Shown here: positions 32,001 through 42,503 of the stretch, piece after piece
Position numbering within the stretch: the first letter of the stretch is position 1
Layout: each line of letters opens with the position of its first letter
NCBI RefSeq assembly: GCF_027921745.1
Contig: NC_079238.1
Coordinates: forward strand, 4,960,001 to 5,024,000
Reading direction: 5' to 3'
DNA: 64,000 nt
Source: Schizosaccharomyces osmophilus
Lineage: Eukaryota; Ascomycota; Schizosaccharomycetes; Schizosaccharomycetales; Schizosaccharomycetaceae
The notes under the pieces: generated by a model
Told to the model about the DNA's origin: nothing
The model's input: only the letters and a program-made list of their open reading frames with translations
Databases searched by the model: none
Program-made: the position numbers and the translations under genes

Positions 32001-35000
32001 TTCATTTGGGAATTGGATTCCAGATTTTAGTTCCGAGTTTATGGCGGATTATACTACACGTCAACGATATGCGCATGGTATGTTTTCTTCAAGGTTTATT
32101 CCTCCTATTGAGTAATCTTACTAAACAATTTAGATAACGTGGTCCTAAACACAGAAGGTGACATGAGTAGTGACAAGGTTAATCTTGTGCTTTCTCAAAA
32201 ACACCAACTCTTCGAGCAGAATCTATCGCTTTTAAATGATTTGGAAAATGATTATAATCAACGAAATTCAGTGTCTTCTCTGAAGCTTCGTAACAATATT
32301 CGCAAGGCTGCCTCTCATGCGGTGCAAGAATCGACATATGTATGGTAAACTTAAAACACGGTTTTATTAACTTTCTAGTTATTTTCAGTACTTACAAGAA
32401 AAATCATTCGGATCCCTTTTATTGAGTTCAGTCAAAAATCTATAAAGCTTGGTGTTAATTTATGGAATTGGATGATGAACGAGGTTCCTATTTTTAGCTC
32501 TTATATTGTGCTTAACATTATTCGTAATTGGAAAAACGAAATAATGAGGGAAAAAAGAGGTTTTTTCTCAACCATAAGAGCGAAATCTCCATTAGCCTTG
32601 CCAATGACATACTCTCCGACTGAGAGATCATCCATGATATCCTATAAGGATAAATTGAGCTCACAGATGATTCCCCATCTACTTTTATTAGAGCTTATGT
32701 CTGGTATATTTGAAGGTCTTTGGTTTAGTGATCGTCAGAATGCCATAATCATCGTCCAGTTCATGGATTTTGTGCTTAAAAAAATCGGCTCTTTGGAGTC
32801 TAGTCGTAACGCATTGGCACGAGAGCTTCACTTTAAATTTGTTTCTTTCGGATTCAAAATTGCTGATAATTTGCTAAATACGTTATTAGGTTCTAGATTT
32901 TATAATCTGTGCTTGGACGCTGCCTTATGCTGGTTTACAGAAACACCCGCATGGACTTATGGAGCAGACAAACTTAATGTCGCAACAGAAATTTCGATTA
33001 TGCGGAATTTGTGTGCAAAGATGGAAAACACATTAAATCAATACCCTCTAAAAGGTAATAAACATTATTTATAGTACAATAATTAACATGTATCTAGGTT
33101 CTACAATCAAAAAGCAGAAATTGCTAATAATTTTGTTGAAAAATGAAATGTACAGACTGTACACCTGGATTACACCTGTTGTATATGGAAGGAATTTGGT
33201 AATGACCGATCCGATACCGGAAACCTTCAGCTCGAGTTCAACAATTACTTCAGAAATGTTACGTCTGGCTTGGAAAGTTTCTCCTGCTATCGTTTTGCAC
33301 ATTCCCAAACGCTTTATCGAGCCTTCATTGATGGATATGGTGACTAGCTTTATTTTAGCTGATCCAACTTCGTGTCTTCATTACGAAGTTGCTATGGGCT
33401 ATCTGTTTGAGAAATATCCACAGGGTGATTTTCCTCTAGATAGGAAGTATCTCTTCTATTGGGATCCTATTTATCCTGTTAATGGTCCCGTATTGTTTAA
33501 GCCGAAAATCAAATGGAATCCGCAACTGTTACAGTATGCGGTGCGCTCAATGGAAAGCTACCCAGTTTCCCTTATGTTCTTCTATGTACCTCAAATCGTG
33601 CAATCTCTTCGTTACGATAAAATGGGTTATGCAGAGAGTTTTATACTTGAGGCTTCAGGAGTATCTCAATTATTTGCTCATCAAATTTTATGGAATATGA
33701 AAGCAAATCTATATAAAGATGAAAGTGCTACTGTGCCTGATTCTATAAAACCGATTTTGGATCATGTCATGGACAAAATGGTAGCTTCCCTATCTGGTGA
33801 TGATAAAAGCTTTTATGAACGAGAGTTCTTTTTTTTCAATGAAGTTACTTCCATTTCCGGGAAACTTAAGCCGTTTATTCGAAGATCAAAACCCGAGAAG
33901 AAGGTATGTATATGGCAGATTTTAATTACTTTTCTAACAAAACAGGCTAAAATTGATGAAGAAATGAGGCAAATAAAACTCGATGTAGGTGTTTATTTAC
34001 CTAGTAATCCTGACGGTGTGGTGGTTGGAATAGATAGGAAGTCAGGAAAGCCTTTACAAAGTCATGCTAAGGCACCGTTTATGGCTACCTTCAAGATTCA
34101 GAAGGAAAAGGTCATTAATTCTGATCCGGAAGAAGAAGCCATAAACGGAGACGAAGGAAACGCCTATCATCAAAAACAAAGCTATGAAGTTTGGCAGTCG
34201 GCTATTTTCAAAGTTGGAGATGATTGTCGACAAGATGTGTTAACATTACAATTAATTGCTATATTTAAAAACATTTTCAACTCTGTGGGTTTGGATGTGT
34301 ACCTATTCCCTTACAGGGTAACTGCTACCAATCCTGGTGTATGTAAAATATCAGCGAATTTTTATTAACCTATTACTAGTGTGGTGTTATTGATGTATTA
34401 CCAAACTGCATATCTCGAGATATGCTTGGACGTGAAGCTGTCAATGGCTTGTATGATTACTTTATTACTAAATTTGGTGGTGAAGACTCTATAGCATTTC
34501 AGAAAGCTCGAAGCAATTTCATTCAGAGTATGGCGGCTTATTCTGTTATTACATATCTATTGCAATTCAAAGATAGGCATAATGGAAATATTATGATCGA
34601 TGATCAGGGGCATATATTACATATAGGTATGGAGTCAGATGTTGAATTATGGTACTAACATGATAGATTTTGGATTTATTTTTGACATTGCTCCTGGTGG
34701 AATTACATTTGAAAGTGCTCCGTTTAAGTTAACTCAAGAAATGATTGCTGTAATGGGAGGCAATAATAGGTCACAACCATTTCAGTGGTTTCAAGAGTTA
34801 TGTGTAAAGGCCTTCTTGGCATCCCGCCCTTATGCTAAGTCAATTTGCCAAGCCGTCGAAATTATGTTGGATTCGAGTCTTCCTTGCTTTAAGGGACAGT
34901 TGAGTATTACGCATACTTTGGAGCGTTTTGCTTTGGATATGAATGAAAGACAGGCCGCAAATCACATGCTAAATTTGATCGATTACAGCTACAATAATAA

Positions 35001-35111
35001 ACGGACGCTAATGTATGATCAATTTCAAAAGGCGACCAACGGTAAGTTAACTAAGATTTATTTCCCAGCATCAGCAGTTTACTAATTACTACTTTAGGAA
35101 TTCCTTATTAA
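29083..35111 (+). CDS. stt4: Phosphatidylinositol 4-kinase Stt4 (type III alpha), 11 exons
   Basis: Exons 29083-29090, 29132-31178, 31215-31427, 31465-32077, 32134-32339, 32379-33054, 33098-33903, 33946-34338, 34380-34626, 34667-35041 and 35098-35111; 1865 residues, near the ~1.9 kresidue size of Stt4 proteins. Introns are only 36-56 bp. The first exon is eight bases (ATG GAA TG); the frame requires the GAAATAG acceptor, not the earlier CAG. The N-terminal ~1400 residues are helical. A lipid-kinase unique region and the catalytic domain follow: [25 protein letters not shown] (spliced), [25 protein letters not shown] (spliced), and the terminal NGIPY. It makes PI4P at the plasma membrane, the precursor of PI(4,5)P2 that syj2 removes. 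Syntenic with S. pombe SPBC577.06c. Confidence 0.95.
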
Positions 35112-35493
35112 AGTCCAGTTTTATTATGTTCTATAACAAAAAAAGTTTACTTATGACTCCTTGATGAATTGGCAAAAATAAAAACTGCCGGGTAAGTAAA
35201 TATACACACAAGTCGATTTTTAGCTTAAATTATTATTTAACACTGCATTGGTAAAATTGAAATAACCATTTTCACTTATACATTTGCTACGGGTGCTACA
35301 AAAGTAATATGTTTCAAGCACTGCGAAATCGATTCAGATCGAGTTAAGATGGAGCACAGGAAATTATTACGAGTAAAAAAAAGTTATCAAATTTATCGCA
35401 TGAAGGCTGGCAGATGTATACGTCCCTTCTTTTTTGTTATAAAAGAAACGAAACGCGCTACGCGTAACTTAGAATTAACTAACACTTGACAAC
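35112..35493. other. Spacer: stt4 3' region and rec27 promoter
   Basis: About 380 AT-rich bases. Nothing recognised. Confidence 0.5.
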
Positions 35494-35960
35494 ATGAAAC
35501 AAAGAACTGAAACAACTACTTCCAATGAATCCAAGTATGTAAATATGTTAAAAATATAGAAATTGATCTAATTTAAAAAAGTTCTGACATGATTGAACGC
35601 GTTTTGGAAGAACTGAGCATCAAACACATGGAACGCTGCATTAGGAAACGCGACCAAATTGAGCAAGAATTTACAAAGCAGATAGAACATGAAAAAGCAC
35701 AACTAACGAAAGAATTAAAACTTCTACAAAGTAAAAAGTATGAGGAATCCAGACAAGAGCTGGCATTATTATTATGCGGGTAATAAATATTGACAGATAT
35801 AAACAGCGAGGAGAATGTACAAAGAAAAACGAGCCGCTTGGACGAAATTAAATCTCGTCGTGCGCTTTTGGAAACACAAAGAGAAGCTCTTGGAAAGCAG
35901 ATTCGCCAAGAATTGGGAAACTACCTTGGAAAGCTGCAATCACTCGTTGAATCAAACTAA
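35494..35960 (+). CDS. rec27: Small coiled-coil protein, likely meiotic linear-element protein Rec27
   Basis: Exon 1 is 35494-35534; intron 35535-35581 (47 bp). Exon 2 starts at 35582 (MIERVLEELSIKHMERC) and the last exon is 35807-35960 (EENVQRKTSRLDEIKSRR ... LQSLVESN). The second donor is ambiguous. GTATGA at 35738 gives a 69 bp intron and 116 residues; GTAATA at 35780 gives a 27 bp intron and 130 residues. The latter is nearer my memory of ~134 residues for S. pombe Rec27, but 27 bp is very short for an intron. The protein is charged, almost entirely helical or coiled-coil, with no membrane segment. Rec27 is a linear-element component that binds meiotic recombination hotspots. The name rests on position between stt4 and tho5 (S. 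pombe SPBC577.05c) plus size and coil content; sequence identity was not checked. Confidence 0.62.
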
Positions 35961-36102
35961 TGAAACTGAGATGTGAGTAAAACGACTGTAAGGATTGTGA
36001 GCAGAATGTTGAACAGATAACAATATCATTTGATATACATAATCATCACTGCATGAATCGTTGACAAAAAGTAAAGATCGAACTGTGCTGTAATTATTTC
36101 GC

Positions 36103-36750
36103 TTATAGAGAAGTACTCCGATAATATTCTTGTACGGGAACGACAGATCGGAAAAAGGCTTCTAATTTATCATCAAGCTTCTCCAATTTGATCCGTTTGG
36201 CCTTGTTCTCTGAAATGAGAGTTGCTTTTCGTTTGAGTAGATCTTGTTTAAGACCAGAGAGCCGCTGGCGCTCACTTAGCTCGTCATGAAGTCTTGCGAT
36301 CATAACCTCATGATCGCTTGCATTTTGTAATTCAGAATGGTTTTTTTGAAATTCTTCCTTAGAAATCAGCGGAAGCTGGGTATACAGGTGTCTAAATGAT
36401 GGACGTTAGCGAACAGCATTCAAGAGGCATACATACTCTTTATCATGAAAGTCTTTAATGATTGCGTTTAAATGTAACTTTTGATACTGTAATGCTTGCA
36501 AATTTACTAAAGCCTGCTCGAGAGAAGCACGATGATCACCCGTTGCTCCCTTTGCTCTTTGAAGTTGCTCGTATGATTCACGATTCACAGCTCTTAATAG
36601 CAAAAGTCTAGCAGAAAGTTGCTTTCTTATTTCATGAACCTTTTGCTGGCCGTCTACTGGATCTTCATTCTTGCTATTGTGAATTTGCAAACACAAATTC
36701 TTTGCAGATTCCAACGTTCCTAAACACTCAGCTATTGCATTTTCTGACAT
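36103..36750 (-). CDS. tho5: THO complex subunit Tho5 (THOC5-like)
   Basis: Two exons, 36750-36437 and 36391-36103 (45 bp intron, CTAAC branch), 200 residues, starting at the first in-frame ATG. Coiled-coil throughout. Diagnostic THOC5 pattern: QYQKLHLNAIIKDFHDKEHL, LISKEEF, HEVMIARLHDELSERQRL, and a terminal VVPVQEYYRS matching the SLPVQEYL element of animal THOC5. It is much shorter than animal THOC5, lacking the C-terminal part, which is usual in fission yeast as far as I recall. THO couples transcription elongation to mRNP assembly and export. Convergent with rec27, divergent from the NAT9 gene. Order agrees with S. pombe SPBC577.04. Confidence 0.8.
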
Positions 36751-37062
36751 TTTACGAAGCAATTAGGCGCTAAAAAGAGCCAAATTGGTGAAACTTCCTA
36801 AGTTTACTTTTTGTTGGTGGGATTGAAAAACCTGTCAATGCCCTCTACTCCGTCACTTTTTCTCCTGTAGGGTTTTTCAATATAGAATCGCCGTTAAAGA
36901 AAAGGAAGAACTATCTTTCTTTTTTTTGTCCTTTCCTTTATAGTTAATCTTGCCTGCTTTTCAAAAAAACGGATCGATCTCTGAAAAGAAAAACTCTAGT
37001 CCAAGTTTGTTGATCGGGAATTGGGAAAGGGAATAGATACGGGAAACAAGATTAAATCAAAT
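36751..37062. other. Divergent promoter region tho5/NAT9 gene
   Basis: About 310 bases, with a T-run at 36920-36927. Nothing else recognised. Confidence 0.5.
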
Positions 37063-37783
37063 ATGAGGTTTAATCAAAGTACGAGCATAGACTGTGGAAA
37101 TTTGATTCTGGTTCCCTATTTAGAGCGCCATGTGTTGAAATACCACGAATGGATGAAAAGTCCAGAATTACGAGAATTGACGTGTTCTGAGTCTTTAACA
37201 GTGAAAGAAGAATTTCAAATGCAAAAGTCTTGGTTGGAAGATGAAGACAGTAAGTACGAATGTTTTTGAAGACGCCGAAAAGGCGTTATTGTGTTTCATT
37301 TTATCGGAATACATACATTCGATTATTTTTATGCTTTATTAACTAAGAAATTAATTAGAACTCACATTTATTGTGGTTTACAAGCATGGAGTAGAAAACA
37401 AGAAACCTCAAGTTCTTCATGAAATTGCATCCCATCACATTGATGAGATGATCGGAGACGTAAATATGTTTCTAACAGAAGGTTATGAAGATGTGGAAGA
37501 AGACCAGAATCAAATTTGCAGCACTTATATCCAGGCTGAATTGGAACTTATGATTGCAAAACCAGAATTTCGGTCTAAAGGTTTGGGGACAACGATTATA
37601 GAAGCCTTTTTGTATTATATAGAACAGAGTGGATTGCTTGAGAGCACGCATATCGCAAAGTACATCATCAGAGTTGGCAGCAAAAACTTGCCAAGCTTGC
37701 GCCTTTTCAAGAAAGAAGGATTTCAACAAACAAAGTACGTGGCTTGTTTTGATCAGGTGGAGATGGAAAAGTCTATACGTTGA
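37063..37783 (+). CDS. NAT9-family GNAT N-acetyltransferase
   Basis: Two exons, 37063-37249 and 37359-37783 (109 bp intron), 203 residues. It starts MRFNQSTSIDCGNLILVPYLERHVLKYHEWMKS, closely parallel to human NAT9 (MRLNQNT...VLVPYTSEHVPRYHEWMKS). The splice restores DEDKLTFIVVYK. The GNAT fold shows GDVNMFL, ELELMIAKPEFRSKGLGTTII (acetyl-CoA loop RxKGLG) and VGSKNLPSLRLFKKEGF. NAT9 has been tied to tubulin or microtubule stability in animals; the substrate in fungi is not established. Position matches S. pombe SPBC577.03c as I recall. Convergent with rpl38. Confidence 0.88.
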
Positions 37784-38067
37784 TTGAATTTGAATTGCTG
37801 CTCCTATAGTAAATCTTGGATAAGCTTGGCATCTACTTTACTACCATACTAGAGAAATCAACAAGAATATGATTTGACATTGATACCAAAATTTCTACAA
37901 GACTTTTCAAAAAAAAAAAAATACGCAACGTCTCCAAACATACAATTACAGTACTATAGTCATAGAAAAGCCGTGACTTGACACACACGTGATTATAGCC
38001 AGCATAAAAAACCAATGATCGTGCTGCGACCACTTTTTATTAAGTGTTTTATTCAGCTTAAGCTTGT

Positions 38068-38545
38068 TTATGCCTTCTTTCCAACCTCGGAAACAGTCAA
38101 GTCTATATAGTAAGTTAGTACTTTCATTGAAATGTCCTAATTCCTTTTCTACCGCCGGCAAGTCGATTTAAAAGGTCCTGCATCTCAACACAAGAACACT
38201 CAATAACTTGCAAGAGTATTAAAAAAGCTTTGTTACATACCAGGAGGAAGAGATTGGCGAAGCTTCTCAGCCTTCTTGGCATCAGCAACGACCAAAGTGT
38301 ACAAGTACTTAGAGCAACGGAGCTTAAACTTAACATCCTTGTTTTGATTCTTCTTGATGCGAGCAGAAGTAGCGTCCTTTCTGCGAGCGATTTCCAAGAA
38401 TTGCTTAATGTCGTTGATTTGACGAGGCTATTTCAAGTTAGTTTTCTATTTCTTGTTCAGGAAGAGCATATGCACAAGTAACTCTACCGCTAAATTCGCG
38501 ACGAGCTTGCGTTTTGCATATCTCTTTTTCACGCATTCTTACCAT
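38068..38545 (-). CDS. rpl3801: 60S ribosomal protein L38 (eL38)
   Basis: Three exons: 38545-38543, 38427-38241 and 38102-38068; introns 115 and 138 bp; 74 residues, the expected length. The first exon is the ATG alone, followed directly by GTAAGA. The product reads [20 protein letters not shown], then [29 protein letters not shown] and VSEVGKKA, which is eL38 throughout. A HomolD box lies 59 bases upstream of the ATG. S. pombe has two copies of this protein; position (SPBC577.02) points to rpl3801. Confidence 0.95.
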
Positions 38546-39260
38546 TTTGTTAAGCTTGGTGAAAGATTAGATCTGTCAGAAATTTCCGTTTTACCAAAAT
38601 TTATGTGACTGTTCAATTTGATATTTTTCTTCAAGTGCGTAAATTACTTTTAGTGATGATTAACGTAGTCTAACGAAAACGGTTGTTTTAATGGGGTATT
38701 CAAACTGAGTAAAAGAAAAGTAAATAAAACAATTGAGAGAAAAGAATATAGAAGAATTAAACAGGACTTGGAAAGTAATCATCTTGAAGTTCTCACTAGT
38801 GTCATCAAGTTGAGAATTCTTATGTTTATAAACAACATTTCGCTGCCTTGTTTATAGATACAAGGCGGAATGGAATCTTTTAATCGTTTTACAATTCTAG
38901 AAACAGCACTAACTACTTACAAAGGCTCTGGAAAACTACTTCAAAATTCATGTAGAAGTGCATATCTGAATAATATAGCTCAGTAAGACATATACAAGGA
39001 TATGAAATAAAATTGAATTAAATTATACAACAAACTACATATTTAAATATATCTTTATAAAATGTCTTCTTTTCTCCATCAACACATGCCAGCCGAACAA
39101 TAGGAATGAAAGAATTAGACTCAGTGGTACAAAAAATGTGAAAGAAACAGAAACTTTAATATCAAATAGGTTTTCAATTGTCAAATTTTATCATTAATGC
39201 ATAGAATAATGTTCGTTAACCATGTCTTGAATAAATGCATTCGATTTCCTCAAAAAGGGT
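38546..39260. other. Spacer: cym1 3' region and rpl38 promoter
   Basis: About 715 AT-rich bases between two minus-strand genes; only the HomolD box is recognised. Confidence 0.55.
38604..38611 (-). promoter_or_regulatory. HomolD box of the rpl38 promoter
   Basis: CAGTCACA read on the minus strand, 59-66 bases upstream of the ATG. HomolD is the TATA-replacing core element of fission yeast ribosomal protein genes. No clear HomolE partner was seen. Confidence 0.85.
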
Positions 39261-42200
39261 TCAAGAGCTGAGTGTGCTAATTTCCCAACCAGCCGGTTGA
39301 ATGGACATCTTGGGTCCTAAAATAGTGCTTGAAGAAATTTTTCCATTCACCAAATATTGCTTGGCAACACGGGAAACATCTTCTGCTGTTACATCCAAAA
39401 GACGTTCTCTGCGGTGTTGTAACATATCATCTGTAACACCATCTAAAAATTGTAATACGCCTTTTTGGCTTTCGCTTTGAGGAGCATCAATACCTTGGAA
39501 AACGCTTAGTTTTGCCTCATCAAGGTCAGATTCAGAAAACAGATGTGTGGCTGCCCATTCCGAGGCCTCCGTGAAAATTCCTAATGATCGAGATGGATCA
39601 GCATCACGGTAAGTAAAGAAGGAAAGGATTCCATCAACTCCACCATACGAGAGACCAGCACCATAAGCACCGCCCTTTTCGCGAATCTCTCCATGCAAGT
39701 ATTTGTGAGTAAGCAACGATGATAATATTTGTAAAGCTGCTCCATCTTCATGCGTGTATGGAACACCCACATATGACGAGGAGGCGAAGTTCGTTTGGAA
39801 AGGAAGTTCATGATAAACTTGAGTGGAAGAAGGTTCAAATTTTTTAGTGTCCTGTTGCTTGCCTACTGCGGGATCCGCAGATGGAGAAGGCAACAGATTC
39901 TTCAAAGATTTCTTCACGACTTCTTGCTGTGAAGATGCAGCATTCACTGCAACTTTTACATCACGAGTCTCCTTCATAATATGTTGAATTTCTTTTAGGT
40001 AAGAAACTAGTTGATCCAAATCTTTTGCCTTGTTCAGTTCACTAAGTACCTTCACTTGACTAAGGCCATTGAGTTGCTCAGACATACGGGCTTTATCCGT
40101 AAGGCTAGAAGCTGATGACAGGCGTGCAAATGCGTGTCCTCTTTCAGCTATGCCATCAGTAACACCACTGATAGATGTCTTGAGCATAATCGCCAATTTT
40201 TCACGATTGTCAAGGTTTGTGCCATAAAACACTTTCTTAATCAAGTCGGTCATTTTCTCCACATTTTCATCTAAACAGTATCCAGAAACATATAAGTGAA
40301 GTCCAGCTTTATACAAATCTTTAGGATCAGTAACAAGAGATGGTGAAATGTTAATACCGCCAGTGTACCGGCGAATATGTTGCTCAAGTTCAGCAATATT
40401 TTCATCAAAAGTTCCTAAACTAAGACAAGCATCACAGTATACACTAAGATAAGGGAGAAGGTGTTCAGGGAAATCTTTTAAAGGAAATAATACTCGAAGA
40501 TAAGTGAGACCCGGGCTTAATTTGTACCATTGGATAGGAACGTTGTCCATTTTGACAGAGTCAAGCTCAGTCTTTTCCGTAGTTTTACTAATGTCAGAAA
40601 CGCTAAGAGTGGGTAAACAGCTGGTATCCTCAAGCGTTGATTGCTTTTCTAGCAAATCAGCACTGACCTGCTCAATTTCTTTGATTTTGTCTGCCGAAAG
40701 AGATGAGACGTGCTCTTGCAACTTTTGAGCCTCCTTCTTCTGATAGTTCGTTGAGAAATCAGCGGAAGGATACATACTAAAAACAAATCGTGACTTGTTC
40801 TCAAAAACATACTTTTGAATCAATTTTTGGAATAATCTTCCATCTTTGTTCTCATTTTTGAACCATTCAATCTGCTTATTCCAGGAAAGATAATCTGCCG
40901 GGTCCACGCCATTGAACCAGTAAAATGGAACTGATTGAGCTAATCCCATACCAAAGTGAGCAGACTTGTGCTTCAAAGAAATTTCCATTTGATGAAGAAT
41001 AGCATCTAACTTTTCTCGTTTGAATCCGTTCTTTGCCAACTTTTCGAACACAGAATACACTTTTTCTTCTAATAAGGGAAGTGCATCATTGGCAGCTCCT
41101 TCAATTCCAACAGAGAAAACTCCCCGCTTTGTGGTAGAGTCGTAGCCACTGTTGGGAGAAAATTCTGAGCCTAGTCCCGACTCAATAAGAGCTTGGTACA
41201 TAGGTGAAGAAAAGCCGTCCAAACATAGTCTAGAAAGTAACTTCAATGCAAAGGTTTCGTAAATATCTGCCGTATCATTTGCTAAAAATGAAACTGAGAA
41301 CTTAGCCTGTTGGTCAGGAGGCATCACAGGGTCTGCAGGACCGTACTCGGTGACACGTTTTTCGGATTCGAAATCAGCCAGGTACATTTCCGGTTTATTG
41401 ATTGTTTTAGGGGAAAAATGCGAAAAGGTTTCACTTAAAGCAGCCAGATTCTCCTTTAAGGGAAATGAGCCATAAGAGAAAATCTTTGCGTTCGAAGGAT
41501 GATAATGAGTTTTGTGAAAGTTTACTAATTCTTCATAGGTCAAATCCGGAATAGCAACTGGATCTCCTCCACTGTTGCAGCCATACGCAGTTCCTTGAAA
41601 GAGACGTTGTTGAAAGAGCATGTAAAAGACGTAGGAAGAGTCGGAGACTTGTCCCTTCATTTCGTTGAAAACAACACCATTGTAGATAATAGGAGTAGAC
41701 TTGTCTTTTACATTTGAGTGTTCAAAACGCCACCCTTCTTGTAAAAAGTCAAGCTTTCTTAATTTTGGGAAAAGTGTTGCGTCTAAATAAACGTCTCGTA
41801 AATTTTTGTAATCGGTAGGATTGACAGTTGCAAAAGGATAGAATGTGAAATCTGAAGCAGTAAAAGCGTTCATGAAGTTTGCCAAACTGCGATTCAGCAT
41901 TTTAAAGAATGGATCCCTGACTGGATACTTCTTACTTCCACATAATGTAGTGTGTTCTAAAATGTGAGGAATTCCCTTATCATTATCTGCGGGTGTATGG
42001 AAGCCAATGCTGAACACATTATTAGGATCATTTCGAGAAAGATGGATCATATCAGCCTTAGTAGCATCATGCTGCAAACGAATGTACTCTAGCTCTAATT
42101 CAGGTATCTTTCTTTTCTAAAAAATGTTAAAATAAGCCTGTGCGAAACTTCTCTAGGAAGTATGAAACTTACATCTATGACAGAAAAGTCGTGAATCTTT

Positions 42201-42292
42201 TCACCGACATGAATCCAGCGACGAAAAGTTCTACCAAACTCATTTTTTATGTTTTTATTACGACAGAACGAAGATATTCTGGCGTGATTCAT
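39261..42292 (-). CDS. cym1: Mitochondrial presequence protease Cym1 (PreP)
   Basis: Two exons, 42292-42173 and 42116-39261 (56 bp intron), 991 residues. The N-terminus (MNHARISSFCRNKNIKNEFG, then RTFRRW) is basic and lacks acids early on, fitting a matrix-targeting presequence. The pitrilysin inverted zinc motif HILEH is at 91-95 and the distal glutamate lies in VVFNEMKGQ. C-terminal features such as REKGGAYGAG (the R/Y pair that closes on substrate) are intact. PreP degrades cleaved presequences and other short unfolded peptides in the matrix. It shares a 211 bp divergent promoter with the DENN gene. Order matches S. pombe SPBC119.17. Confidence 0.95.
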
Positions 42293-42503
42293 AGTTTTCG
42301 AAAAACTATGGAATATTGGTTTTGGACACGAACGTTAGGTATGGTTACCCTGTGCAGTTGAACTCATGTAAGCAATCCATTACAGAAAATCGTTGAATCG
42401 ACTCTCCTTTTACTCTTACTGTTTTTCCCATTTACCTTACCTGAGTTCCGATATAGAATACCAAAATTATTTAGCTTTGTTTCGTTTGTTGTACATTATA
42501 AGT

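Noticed and set aside
42308-42392. A small first exon (MEYWFWTRTL) for the DENN gene
   Set aside because: Splicing from it at the available GT/AG sites leads to a stop; the ATG at 42504 already gives a complete N-terminus.
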